NCBI RefSeq assembly: GCF_013410875.1
Contig: NZ_JACCCU010000002.1
Span: 310,001 to 374,000, forward strand
From: Tunturiibacter empetritectus
GTDB lineage: Bacteria > Acidobacteriota > Terriglobia > Terriglobales > Acidobacteriaceae
Direction: 5' to 3'
DNA: 64,000 bases
In this document: one piece after another, positions 45,009 through 53,107 of the stretch
How the letters are laid out: each line of letters starts with the position of its first letter
How positions within the stretch are numbered: the first letter of the stretch is position 1
Translations under genes and position numbers: made by a program
The notes under the pieces: model-generated
What the model saw: the letters and a program-made list of their open reading frames with translations, nothing else
The model's database searches: none
Told to the model about the DNA's origin: nothing

Positions 45009-45458
45009 CTAGCTTGCTGTGGCGTGGGTGAAGGAACCAAGCTGTGGCGACTGCGAGGTTGACGCAACGACGGTCTTCTTTGGGCCCCGCTTACGTGCGA
45101 CGAGGACCCTGATACGTTCGATCATCTCCGCGGGGGACGAAGCGCCTTTCGGGAGGAAGACATCGGCGTGAACGGCTCGATCGAAGGCATTGACGGTACC
45201 GGAGACGATCATCGCGGGCAAGCCGGGATGGAGTTGCTTGGCGCGGCGGACGAGTTCGTTGCCGTCCATCTGCGGCATGATGAGATCGCAGAGGATGAGA
45301 TCGAGCGTGCCGGGAAGATATTGATCAAGGACGGCGAGCGCCTCCTGCGCGCTGTGGGCAGCGACGACGCGATAGCCACGAGTTTCGAGGAGGAAGGTGC
45401 GGACGGAGAGAATTTGTTCGTTGTCATCTACGCAGAGAATCGTCTTCTTGGGGCGCAT
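45009..45458 (-). CDS. Stand-alone response regulator (REC domain)
   Basis: 149 residues. Receiver domain: acidic pair D11-D12 (CVDDNEQ), phospho-acceptor D58 (LILCDLIMPQMDG), S/T in MIVSGTV, and lysine in VFLPKGAS. No output domain; the tail after about 120 is basic and serine/threonine-rich. Probably acts through protein contact, like CheY- or Spo0F-type regulators. No sensor kinase lies nearby in the window. Confidence 0.9.
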   Translation of the reverse strand: MRPKKTILCVDDNEQILSVRTFLLETRGYRVVAAHSAQEALAVLDQYLPGTLDLILCDLIMPQMDGNELVRRAKQLHPGLPAMIVSGTVNAFDRAVHADVFLPKGASSPAEMIERIRVLVARKRGPKKTVVASTSQSPQLGSFTHATAS

Positions 45459-46118
45459 GCAGTCTCTCTTCTGCCGGACACCACCTTGTGGTGGCTCGCG
45501 GCCGATGGGCCAGTCTGACGCGTCTGGTGGTTTGCAGACGGGCCGGTCTGGTGGTGTTCAAAACTTCCCCGTGGTTCGGCCGGATGCGGCTCTCAGCGCG
45601 TAGTGGGTCCACCGCTCCCGAAGTGGAGAAGACGGAATGAGCAAGGCTCTCCAGTCTGCTCCACGAGGGATCAGGGCCATCTGTCCAGCGAGCGAAGCTG
45701 CCGAACCGCGGGGTGCGAGAGAGGCTGTAGGCCGACGCAGGTTGCCACGCGGCTCCGAGAGCGCAGAGAGTCCCTCTGCTGCGGATACAGTGGGTGTCGA
45801 TGCCGGAGATACTGGCATCGACCTCACTGCGCGTGCAGACAGTAAGATTGCGCTGGGGAGTCGCGACTGCGGGGCAGTCGAGCTTCTCTCAACTCAAATT
45901 GTCAGAAAACAGGCGAAAGCAAATCATCTCCAACGACGCTTCCTGTTTCAGGCAACGCCGTCGTCAACGCTTTCCAACAGTACGAATGAGTGGGGGAGTT
46001 GGCAAGCGGCGAAGTTTGGGCGAAGACTCGCAATATTAGAGCTTGCACATCCACCGATGCTCGGAAGGGGCTGTATTCATTGGCGATTCATGATGGGTCC
46101 CTGTTGAAATCGAGTGCA
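45459..46118. other. Intergenic region without a supported gene
   Basis: 660 bp between the response regulator start and the PhzF stop. Open frames exist on both strands (e.g. plus 45637-46107, minus 45558-45827) but their translations are low-complexity, overlap each other and have no ribosome site or recognisable domain. The left 150 bp should contain the promoter of the response regulator. I see no repeat of the families found elsewhere. Confidence 0.5.
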
Positions 46119-47087
46119 TCACGGCAGGAAAAAGCGTCCCGTTGCAACAGGAATGGTGCGGCCACCGACAAACACTTTCGTGACGATGCCGTCCTCGATT
46201 GCTGCGCTGACATGGATGCGGCTGGGACGAAGCATCTCGATTCCCTGTTCGATGACGAGTTGTTGTCCGCTGGCGGCGAGGCCATGACGGACGAGGTAGG
46301 CGATGGTGCATCCGGAGGCAGAGCCGGTCGCAGGATCTTCGCCGGAGTCGAACTGCATGCGTGCGTGCCAATGTGCTGTTGAGTTCTCATTAGCGGGAGT
46401 AATGCAGTGGAAGAACTTTGCGCCGATGCGGTCAAGAAATTGACGAGAGCTTTGCGAGGGGAGGATATGGAGGCGGCCGGCAACCTCGAGCGATCGCAAG
46501 GGGACGACGCAGAACGCCATGCCGGTGGAGATGACCTGCGCGGGGAGATGCGGATCCAAGTCTTCAATGGAGAGACTGAGTGCGGCGGCCAAGGCTGCAC
46601 GGTCGTCGGGAGTGTTGAGAACTTTGCCAAAGGTTGGATCGTTCTGTCGCATCGTCCCGAAGGCTCCGATCTCTTGTGGCTGCGGAGCCTGGAAACGAAC
46701 AGGGATTGGACCGATTCCAAGATCAAGAGTGATCTGATCTGCGCCGCGAAAGGTTGGATGATTCCAATAGAGCCAGCTGGCCGTGCCAAGGGTTGGGTGG
46801 CCAGCGAAGGGAACCTCTTCGGTGGTGAGGAAGATGCGGACCTGGACGCCGCGTTCGCGTTCGATCTCCGGTGCTCGGGGCATGATGAAGGTGGTTTCAC
46901 TGAGGTTGGTCTCGCGGGCCAGGGCCTGCATCTCGTCGAGGGTGAGACCGCGAGCGTCGGTAAAGATGGAGAGCGCGTTGCCTTCGAGGGGGCGTTCGGC
47001 GAAGACGTCAACCTGGGCAAAGTCGAAGGTGCGAGAGGTCGAGGGGAGTGCTGCTGTGGATGTAACAGCGGGGCTCTGATTTGACAT
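46119..47087 (-). CDS. PhzF family isomerase-like protein
   Basis: 322 residues. The PhzF/diaminopimelate-epimerase-like fold is shown by FAQVDVFAERPLEGNALSIF, MQALARETNLSETTFIMP, FAGHPTLGTASWL and SGEDPATGSASGCTIAYL. The catalytic glutamate is likely in NLSETTF. Enzymes of this family isomerise or dimerise small dihydroxy-aromatic acids; outside phenazine clusters the substrate is usually unknown, and no other phz genes are present here. CGAGGAGC lies upstream of ATG 47087. Confidence 0.92.
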   Translation of the reverse strand: MSNQSPAVTSTAALPSTSRTFDFAQVDVFAERPLEGNALSIFTDARGLTLDEMQALARETNLSETTFIMPRAPEIERERGVQVRIFLTTEEVPFAGHPTLGTASWLYWNHPTFRGADQITLDLGIGPIPVRFQAPQPQEIGAFGTMRQNDPTFGKVLNTPDDRAALAAALSLSIEDLDPHLPAQVISTGMAFCVVPLRSLEVAGRLHILPSQSSRQFLDRIGAKFFHCITPANENSTAHWHARMQFDSGEDPATGSASGCTIAYLVRHGLAASGQQLVIEQGIEMLRPSRIHVSAAIEDGIVTKVFVGGRTIPVATGRFFLP

Positions 47088-47289
47088 GGGTGCTCCTCGG
47101 AAGTATCTTTTGAAAAGACCGCGATAGGGCGAACCGGCCTCATGCTAGCTTAGCTGGCTGCGGTACAAAACATACAGCGATGACGATGATGCTCAACTCG
47201 ATGTTCACACTCTGCTGCTGTTGCTGTATCCCAGCGAGGGTGCGTTGATGAGCTAATCGAAGCAGAACATCTTCGAGCAGCACATAGAC

Positions 47290-47321
47290 CCCACCCAAAG
47301 CGAATAAGCCGGGTGGGTTTT
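47290..47321 (+). terminator. Possible terminator or attenuator upstream of the peroxiredoxin gene
   Basis: CCCACCC (47290-47296) pairs with GGGTGGG (47311-47317), 14-nt loop, followed by TTTT. It lies in the 320-bp region between the divergent PhzF and peroxiredoxin genes, about 88 bp before the peroxiredoxin start. If transcription starts upstream of it, it could act as an attenuator. No promoter is securely placed. Confidence 0.5.
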
Positions 47322-47408
47322 GCGTTGGGCTCAGCAGATTAGTTCACTTTGGCGCGAAGTTTATCAGGAATTGAAGGATTGGGTGACCCCCAAAGAAGGC
47401 GAATCGAT

Positions 47409-48065
47409 ATGTCACTTCGCATCAACGATATTGCTCCCGATTTCACTGCCGAAACTACCCAGGGCACGATTCATTTCCATGAATGGATTGGTGACAATTG
47501 GGCCGTTCTCTTCTCGCACCCGAAGGACTTTACCCCTGTGTGTACCACCGAACTCGGCGCGGTGGCGAATCTAGAGGGCGACTTCGCCAAGCGTGGCGCC
47601 AAGGTGATCGGACTCAGTGTGGACCCGGTCGACAACCACGAGAGATGGGCTGCGGATATTGAGGAGGTTGGAGGCGCGAAGGTTAACTATCCCTTGATCG
47701 GCGACACGGAGTTGAAGATTGCGAAGCTCTATGACATGCTTGCGGCGGATGCGGGCGAGACCTCAGAGGGGCGAACTCCAGCGAACAATGCGCCGGTGCG
47801 CACCGTGTTTGTGATTGGGCCTGATAAAAGGATCAAGCTGACGCTTGCGTATCCGATGACGACGGGCCGCAACTTCGATGAGATTATTCGCGTGCTCGAC
47901 TCGATGCAGCTGACGTCGAAGCATAAGGTGGCGACGCCGGCGAACTGGAAACAGGGCGAGGAGGTCATCATCACTGGAGCAGTGTCGAATGAGGATGCCG
48001 ATAAGATCTTCCCTGGCTACAAGACAGTGAAGCCCTATCTCCGTACGGTGGCACAACCGGAGTAG
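47409..48065 (+). CDS. 1-Cys peroxiredoxin (Prx6 type)
   Basis: 218 residues. Peroxidatic Cys45 is in HPKDFTPVCTTE, the Prx6-class signature; no second cysteine is present in the protein, so it is a true 1-Cys enzyme needing an outside thiol. The C-terminal domain (NWKQGEEVIITGAVSNEDADKIFPGYKTVKPYLR) is also typical. It reduces hydrogen peroxide and organic hydroperoxides in the cytoplasm. Starts at ATG 47409. A tRNA-Cys gene follows 46 bp later. Confidence 0.96.
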   Translation: MSLRINDIAPDFTAETTQGTIHFHEWIGDNWAVLFSHPKDFTPVCTTELGAVANLEGDFAKRGAKVIGLSVDPVDNHERWAADIEEVGGAKVNYPLIGDTELKIAKLYDMLAADAGETSEGRTPANNAPVRTVFVIGPDKRIKLTLAYPMTTGRNFDEIIRVLDSMQLTSKHKVATPANWKQGEEVIITGAVSNEDADKIFPGYKTVKPYLRTVAQPE

Positions 48066-48111
48066 AGTTGGACAAGATCTCCGCTGCACTTCTGTTTTGT
48101 AGCGGGCAAGG

Positions 48112-48187
48112 GCACCGATGGCGAAGTGGTTAACGCGCTGGTCTGCAAAACCAGTATTCCCGGGTTCAAATCCCGGTCGGTGCTCCA
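48112..48187 (+). tRNA. tRNA-Cys (anticodon GCA)
   Basis: Acceptor GCACCGA pairs with TCGGTGC; D stem GCG/CGC; anticodon stem CTGGT/ACCAG with loop CTGCAAA (anticodon GCA); T-arm CCCGG/CCGGG-type with GTTCAAAT. Discriminator T, usual for cysteine, then encoded CCA (48185-48187). 76 nt. The DNA to its right becomes AT-rich at once. Confidence 0.96.
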
Positions 48188-48272
48188 TAGTTCAATCTCT
48201 TGCTTTGCATAGAACCTTAATATCATCGAGGTAAAGACTGAGCATTGTTGAATTCAATAAACTCCTGATGCT

Positions 48273-49883
48273 CTACTGTGTACCGCTGGGCGATATCACC
48301 GATACCAGATCCCCATCTAACATGGGCCCCAATGTCCTCATCTGAGCGTGTGAAGCAAACAGCGCTTTCCTCGTCCACTCCCAATCCCCTTCAGATTTCG
48401 GAAGGTAAACAAGATGCTCGCCTGGCTCCTTGATTAAATCCTCATACGATTGAACGATCGTATGGGTAATATTCTGTGTATTCAACATAGTTCGCGTCAT
48501 AGTATCGTATCCGGTCCCACAGCAAGATTTCTCAAGACTCATAGAGTAAAACATGGCGAATTGTTTCCGGATTTCGGGATCACGGGTGTAGTAGTTGATT
48601 GACGCAAAAACATCCCAATTTGCTAGATAAACAGGTTGGCCTTGCCTAGCATGGAGTGCATCTTTGGTCTCATTGGGTAGTACCAACCATTCCAAAACCT
48701 TTCTAGTAGTTGCACGTTGACCCTTGATTTTGGCAGCTCCTGAGACCAGTGAAGTAACAAATAGCGCAACCATTACTGCATTTACAATCAGTCGGCGTTT
48801 GAATACGATCGACATTCCAATTGCCAAAAGTGACAGGAGCCCAACAACTGCTCCCAAAACAAACCGTGTCTCTAAGACATGTGTCACCAGCACGGCAAGA
48901 ACGTACCCAAACAAAGGCACCGCTGAGATCAGTATGAGAAATACTAATTCCGCGTTGGGTAACTCGCACTTACCCCTAATCGTTTGATAAATGACTGTAC
49001 CAATAAGCAGGCCAACCACAAAAATAAGAAGAAGCTGTACATCATTTTTTATACTTTTGCTGATGTTGAGATCACTTATTAACATCCACATATACGAATG
49101 GGACACAATATGACCACTAACTGACTTGATGTAGTAGTAGCCGCTGTACTCTGACGCAGCCTTTAGGAAAGGCAGGAGAAATACAACACCCAGCACACCC
49201 GCGACAATAGCTGAACACATTTCCCAGTCCGGCTTACGATTCTCTATCTCCCGAAACAACTCGGCCCCACATAAGGGGGCAAGTAGTAGGACAGCATAAT
49301 AGTGTGTGTTGAGGGCCAATGCGGTAGATAAACTGAGACATAAGAGAGGAATGAGGCGGCTACTTTCTTGTTTTGTTGCGGACTGCCAACTTAGCATCAT
49401 TAGACCGAGAAACCCGAGCAGCAATCCGTAAGGTCTGCCTTGTCCTGCATACCACTAGGTGCCTGTCATAGAAGATAGCGCAATTGCGAAAAGTGCAGCC
49501 CTTTCATTTACCCCTCGACGAACAAAGATAAATAAGCAAACTTGCATGACAATATAGCCAATGAGAGAGGGTATACGGATAGCCATGGCACAAGGGCCAA
49601 ACCAGTAAATAAACCCGTGGGCTACCAAATGGTAGACGGCTGGATCCAGACATATAGGGTAGTTCCGTTGCACATAAAGCATCCTGGATATGGACCCCAC
49701 GCTATCGGTCATCAGGATCCCAAACTCGTCACTCCACAGAAGCTCAGCATGTGACCATAGAAGAGATATGATTGCAGTGAGTAAAATAAATGACGATGCC
49801 GAAAGTAGTCCCGTTGTAGATTCAAAACCTAAGTAAATCTTTAAACGTTCTATTGGCTTGTTCATTAAGTCTTTCTTGGTCAT
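48273..49883 (-). pseudogene. GT39/PMT_2-like membrane glycosyltransferase interrupted by TAG
   Basis: One long frame from ATG 49883 to 48273, broken by a single TAG at 49457-49455. The upstream part (142 codons) has an N-terminal helix and the SDEFG acidic pair typical of ArnT/PMT-like GT-C transferases. The downstream part resumes in the same frame with WYAGQGRPYGLLLGF and about nine more helices, then a periplasmic C-terminal domain. With the stop ignored the protein would be about 535 residues, a normal GT39-like size. AT-rich compared with its surroundings. It may be a recent nonsense mutant, or two pieces that still function. Lipid-linked sugars are the usual donors. Confidence 0.8.
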
Positions 49884-50447
49884 GGATTATGGAGTCCAAA
49901 CAGCAACGAGTTTACTACAGTACACTAGGAACATTATGCGTTGTCTCTGGGTAGGCTCTGTGAAATCCTTCCGACGATTCACTACCAGTTGACGTTACAT
50001 ATTCGAGACTGGGCCAGTGGATGCTATATGGTTCTCGTCACTACAAGCCGAACACACATCAGTTCCGCTCTGCGATATTGGCTCGACAGCCTCCCCGTTC
50101 GCTTGAATTGGCTTCTACAGCGGATCATGCATCACGGACTCAGCGTGATTACGGGTTTGCCCTTTCAACATCTCCGAGAAGACTGTGGGCTATCAACAGT
50201 TTTCGGCAGATAAAATCACCACATTAAAGAAGTTCATACTGTTGGAGCCTGGAAGGCACACCGTTCATATTCCATACTTCCAAGGGTCCACCCTTGCTAG
50301 TCTCGTCTCACAGGTCGAGTCTACTGATCGACCATTGAAAGTTTTCAATCCACGCGACTTCCAGCCTCTAGAGAAGAAGAGATAATTGATTGGAATTAAG
50401 TGTGTTATTTCGCGACCCCTCGAAAAATTAGCGTAGCTTGAAGGAGC
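49884..50447. other. AT-richer region with short frames, possible gene remnants
   Basis: About 560 bp between the interrupted glycosyltransferase and the DUF1348 gene. Short plus-strand frames (49941-50213, 50021-50227, 50185-50385) overlap in different phases. The 50185-50385 frame, possibly starting at a GTG, gives 66 residues (LKKFILLEPGRHTVHIPYFQ...) that look protein-like but match nothing I know. The arrangement suggests a decayed coding region in the same island. Confidence 0.45.
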
Positions 50448-50453
50448 ATGAGC

Positions 50454-50936
50454 ATGAGCATGAGCAGTGAATCGACAGTCACACTTGTCCCTCCGTTCAC
50501 GCAGGAGACGGCAATCCTTAAAGTTCGCAAGGCCGAGGACGGCTGGAACTCGCACGATCCTGAAAAAGTTTGCCTCGCCTATACCGTCGACAGCAAATGG
50601 CGCAATCGCTCCGAGTTCGTCAGAGGACGAGAGCAGATCGTTCAGTTTCTCACGCGCAAGTGGCAAAAAGAGCTGGATTATCGGCTCATCAAGGAGCTAT
50701 GGACCTTTGGGGGCTTCCGCATCGCAGTCCGTTTCGCTTACGAGTCGCATGACGCAGCTAGGCAGTGGTACCGCTCTTACGGCAACGAGAACTGGGAGTT
50801 CGACAAAGACGGAGTGATGCATCATCGCTACGCTTGCATCAACGATCTGCCCATCAGGGAGAGTGAGCGTCTTTTTCATTGGCCTCTGGGCCGGCGCCCC
50901 GACGACCACCCGGGGCTTACGGAGCTTGGTCTCTAG
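50454..50936 (+). CDS. DUF1348 family NTF2-like protein
   Basis: 160 residues from the second of three ATGs spaced by six bases (50448, 50454, 50460); AGGAG at 50442-50446 best suits the second. The conserved pattern [32 protein letters not shown]...[14 protein letters not shown]...[40 protein letters not shown] is the DUF1348 family, with an NTF2-like cone fold. Possibly an enzyme or a binding protein for a small hydrophobic compound. Transcribed away from the AT-rich island. Confidence 0.92.
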   Translation: MSMSSESTVTLVPPFTQETAILKVRKAEDGWNSHDPEKVCLAYTVDSKWRNRSEFVRGREQIVQFLTRKWQKELDYRLIKELWTFGGFRIAVRFAYESHDAARQWYRSYGNENWEFDKDGVMHHRYACINDLPIRESERLFHWPLGRRPDDHPGLTELGL

Positions 50937-51077
50937 ACTCTAAATTCGATGAACTCTGCTCAGCAGGGTGATGCTGTACGCATTAAATTCTGAGATCTTT
51001 GGAAGAAGCCTTCCTGCTGCTTTGCTTGAGGACGCAATTGCGATCATACTTGCTGTTGTGGTTGTCATGAGACTCGC

Positions 51078-52457
51078 ATGAGACAAGACTTCGACGCAAT
51101 TATTATCGGTGCCGGACAGGCAGGACCATCGCTGGCAGGCCGACTTACGCAAGCTGGCTGGAAGGTCGCCTTCGTCGAGCGCAAGTTGTTCGGGGGTACC
51201 TGCGTTAATGTTGGATGCACACCGACCAAAGCTATGGTCGCAAGTGCCCATGCGGCGCACATCGCACGCAGAGGAGGCGACTTCGGAGTTGTGCGTGATG
51301 AGCCGGTTCGCGTGGATATGAAAAAAGTCCTGGCTCGCAAGAATGCGATTGTAATGAAGTCACGGACGAGCGTTGAAGGCTGGCTGCGAGGCATGGAGCG
51401 GTGCACTGTCTTTACAGGAACAGCGCGCTTCGAGTCTCCGAATGAGATTCGGGTTGGCGAGGAAGTGCTTCATGCTAAAAGTATTTTTCTGAACGTGGGC
51501 GGAAGGTCAGCAGTGCCGGATATGCCCGGCATTGGCAAGGTTCCCTTTCTAACCAGCACGACCATCCTCGACCTTGATGAACTGCCGCAACATCTTATCG
51601 TCGTTGGAGGGAGCTATGTCGGGTTGGAGTTTGCGCAGATGTATCGCCGCTTCGGCGCTGAGGTAACGGTAGTCGAGCGCAAGCCGCGGCTTGTGCCCAG
51701 TGAGGATGAAGACATCTCTTCCGGCGTTCAGGAGATCCTGGAGTCCGAGGGGATTCAGCTTCGCCTTGACGCGAACTGTATTCGGCTCGAAAACGATGGC
51801 GAAGAAGTAGCGGTTGGGCTTGATTGTCTTGAGGGCCAACCTAAGGTGGTAGGGTCGCGCATACTTCTTGCGGTTGGAAGGCAACCAAATACCGACGATC
51901 TCGGATTATCAGCTGCTGGCGTGCGGACCGATGAACGCGGCTACATCACAGTAGACGATCAACTGCGAACTTCTGTTGTGGGAATCTGGGCGCTTGGAGA
52001 TTGTAATGGTAGAGGAGCTTTTACTCACACCTCGTACAACGACTTTGAGATCGTCGCGGATAATCTTCTCGAGAATGGCTCGCGCCGCGTAAGTGATCGT
52101 ATCCCTGTGAGTGCCCTTTACATTGACCCTCCCTTGGCGCAGGTTGGCCTTACTGAAAAGCAGGTGCGAGCGAGTAGGCGCGCGGCATTGATTGGAACTC
52201 GTCCGATGACGAAGATTGGCCGGGCCGTGGAAAAAGGAGAGTCGCAGGGTTTCATGAAGGTGCTGGTGGACGCAGAGAGTAAGAAGATTCTGGGAGCTTC
52301 CATTTTGGGCACTGGCGGTGACGAGGCTATTCATTGCATCTTGAGCACGATGTACGCAGGCGCTCCGTATACAACCCTCTCGCGCGCGGTCCACATTCAT
52401 CCAACGGTTTCGGAGCTTATTCCTACGATGCTTCAATCGATGACGCCGCTCCGATGA
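51078..52457 (+). CDS. FAD-dependent pyridine nucleotide-disulfide oxidoreductase (MerA/Lpd-like)
   Basis: 459 residues. FAD-binding GAGQAGPSLAG near residue 12, redox-active disulfide in GGTCVNVGCTPTKAM, NAD(P)-binding GGSYVGLEFAQMYRRFG, second FAD motif GIWALGDCNG, and dimer-interface HIHPTVSELIP. It is close to mercuric reductases by the CVNVGC loop but has no N-terminal heavy-metal domain and no C-terminal vicinal cysteines, so mercury reduction is unlikely. A general dithiol/quinone reductase is a better guess. The gene is followed 49 bp later by an HTH-TOBE gene. Confidence 0.92.
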   Translation: MRQDFDAIIIGAGQAGPSLAGRLTQAGWKVAFVERKLFGGTCVNVGCTPTKAMVASAHAAHIARRGGDFGVVRDEPVRVDMKKVLARKNAIVMKSRTSVEGWLRGMERCTVFTGTARFESPNEIRVGEEVLHAKSIFLNVGGRSAVPDMPGIGKVPFLTSTTILDLDELPQHLIVVGGSYVGLEFAQMYRRFGAEVTVVERKPRLVPSEDEDISSGVQEILESEGIQLRLDANCIRLENDGEEVAVGLDCLEGQPKVVGSRILLAVGRQPNTDDLGLSAAGVRTDERGYITVDDQLRTSVVGIWALGDCNGRGAFTHTSYNDFEIVADNLLENGSRRVSDRIPVSALYIDPPLAQVGLTEKQVRASRRAALIGTRPMTKIGRAVEKGESQGFMKVLVDAESKKILGASILGTGGDEAIHCILSTMYAGAPYTTLSRAVHIHPTVSELIPTMLQSMTPLR

Positions 52458-52506
52458 ATGCCATTGAGGGTGTCTCCAGCTCTGAAAAATGCTAAAACTA
52501 TAAGCC

Positions 52507-52929
52507 ATGACTACACGCCAGTTGCTGACGCCTCGAGAAGCATCCCGCATTCTAGGGGTGAGCTACCCGACGATCAAACAATGGATCTTGAGCGGAAAGC
52601 TAAAGACCGTTCAAACGCCCGGTGGGCATCATCGGCTGTCAGAGGCTGCTTTGAAGCCTTTTTTGGTCAAAGACCAGATGAAGCCCGCGACCGAATCCCG
52701 TCAACGCTATCGACGGGTCAGCGGTAGAAATCAACTTGCAGGCAAAGTTGTGAGCATCCACGTAGAAGGTCTTCTCGCCGAGGTTGTCCTCTCTGTAGGA
52801 GACGCACACTTGACTGCGATCATCACGGCGAACGCGGTTAATGAGCTTCAGCTGAAAAAAGGAGATCTTGCGGCTGCTCTCATCAAGTCGACTGACGTGA
52901 TGATTGAGCGCCTCGACGATCCCTTGTAA
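52507..52929 (+). CDS. HTH plus TOBE domain protein (molybdate-related regulator)
   Basis: 140 residues. The N-terminal MerR/excisionase-type HTH (LLTPREASRILGVSYPTIKQWILSGKLKTVQTPGGHHRLSE, about 5-48) is joined by a short linker to a TOBE/Mop domain (NQLAGKVVSIHVEGLLAEVVLSVGDAHLTAIITANAVNELQLKKGDLAAALIKSTDVMI, about 75-137). Mop-type domains bind molybdate. A regulator of molybdenum use is likely; possible targets in the window are not evident. Start at ATG 52507. Confidence 0.9.
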   Translation: MTTRQLLTPREASRILGVSYPTIKQWILSGKLKTVQTPGGHHRLSEAALKPFLVKDQMKPATESRQRYRRVSGRNQLAGKVVSIHVEGLLAEVVLSVGDAHLTAIITANAVNELQLKKGDLAAALIKSTDVMIERLDDPL

Positions 52930-53107
52930 AACGCAACCGGCGCCTGTCAATGCAGGTGAATCGTTTGACTATACGATTTGAATCGACTAACTTCGTAATA
53001 TATTCGAGCAAAACACGTGCGGGAAGACCAGGCTCAGCTCGGTTGTTCACGCTAATCCTCAGGCCCCCGGACGCACCCCAAAAGCTGCGTTCTCAGGAGC
53101 GGATTTC

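Noticed and set aside
45637..46107. Hypothetical gene between response regulator and PhzF
   Set aside because: Low-complexity composition, overlapping frames on both strands, no ribosome site and overlap into the PhzF region's 3' end.
46119..47087. Phenazine biosynthesis cluster
   Set aside because: Only a PhzF-like gene is present; such solitary homologues are widespread and unrelated to phenazine production.
49455..49457. Pyrrolysine or other recoding at TAG
   Set aside because: No pyl genes or recoding structure visible; a nonsense mutation is simpler.
51078..52457. Mercuric reductase
   Set aside because: No N-terminal metal-binding domain, no C-terminal cysteine pair and no mer genes nearby; only the general disulfide-reductase fold is supported.
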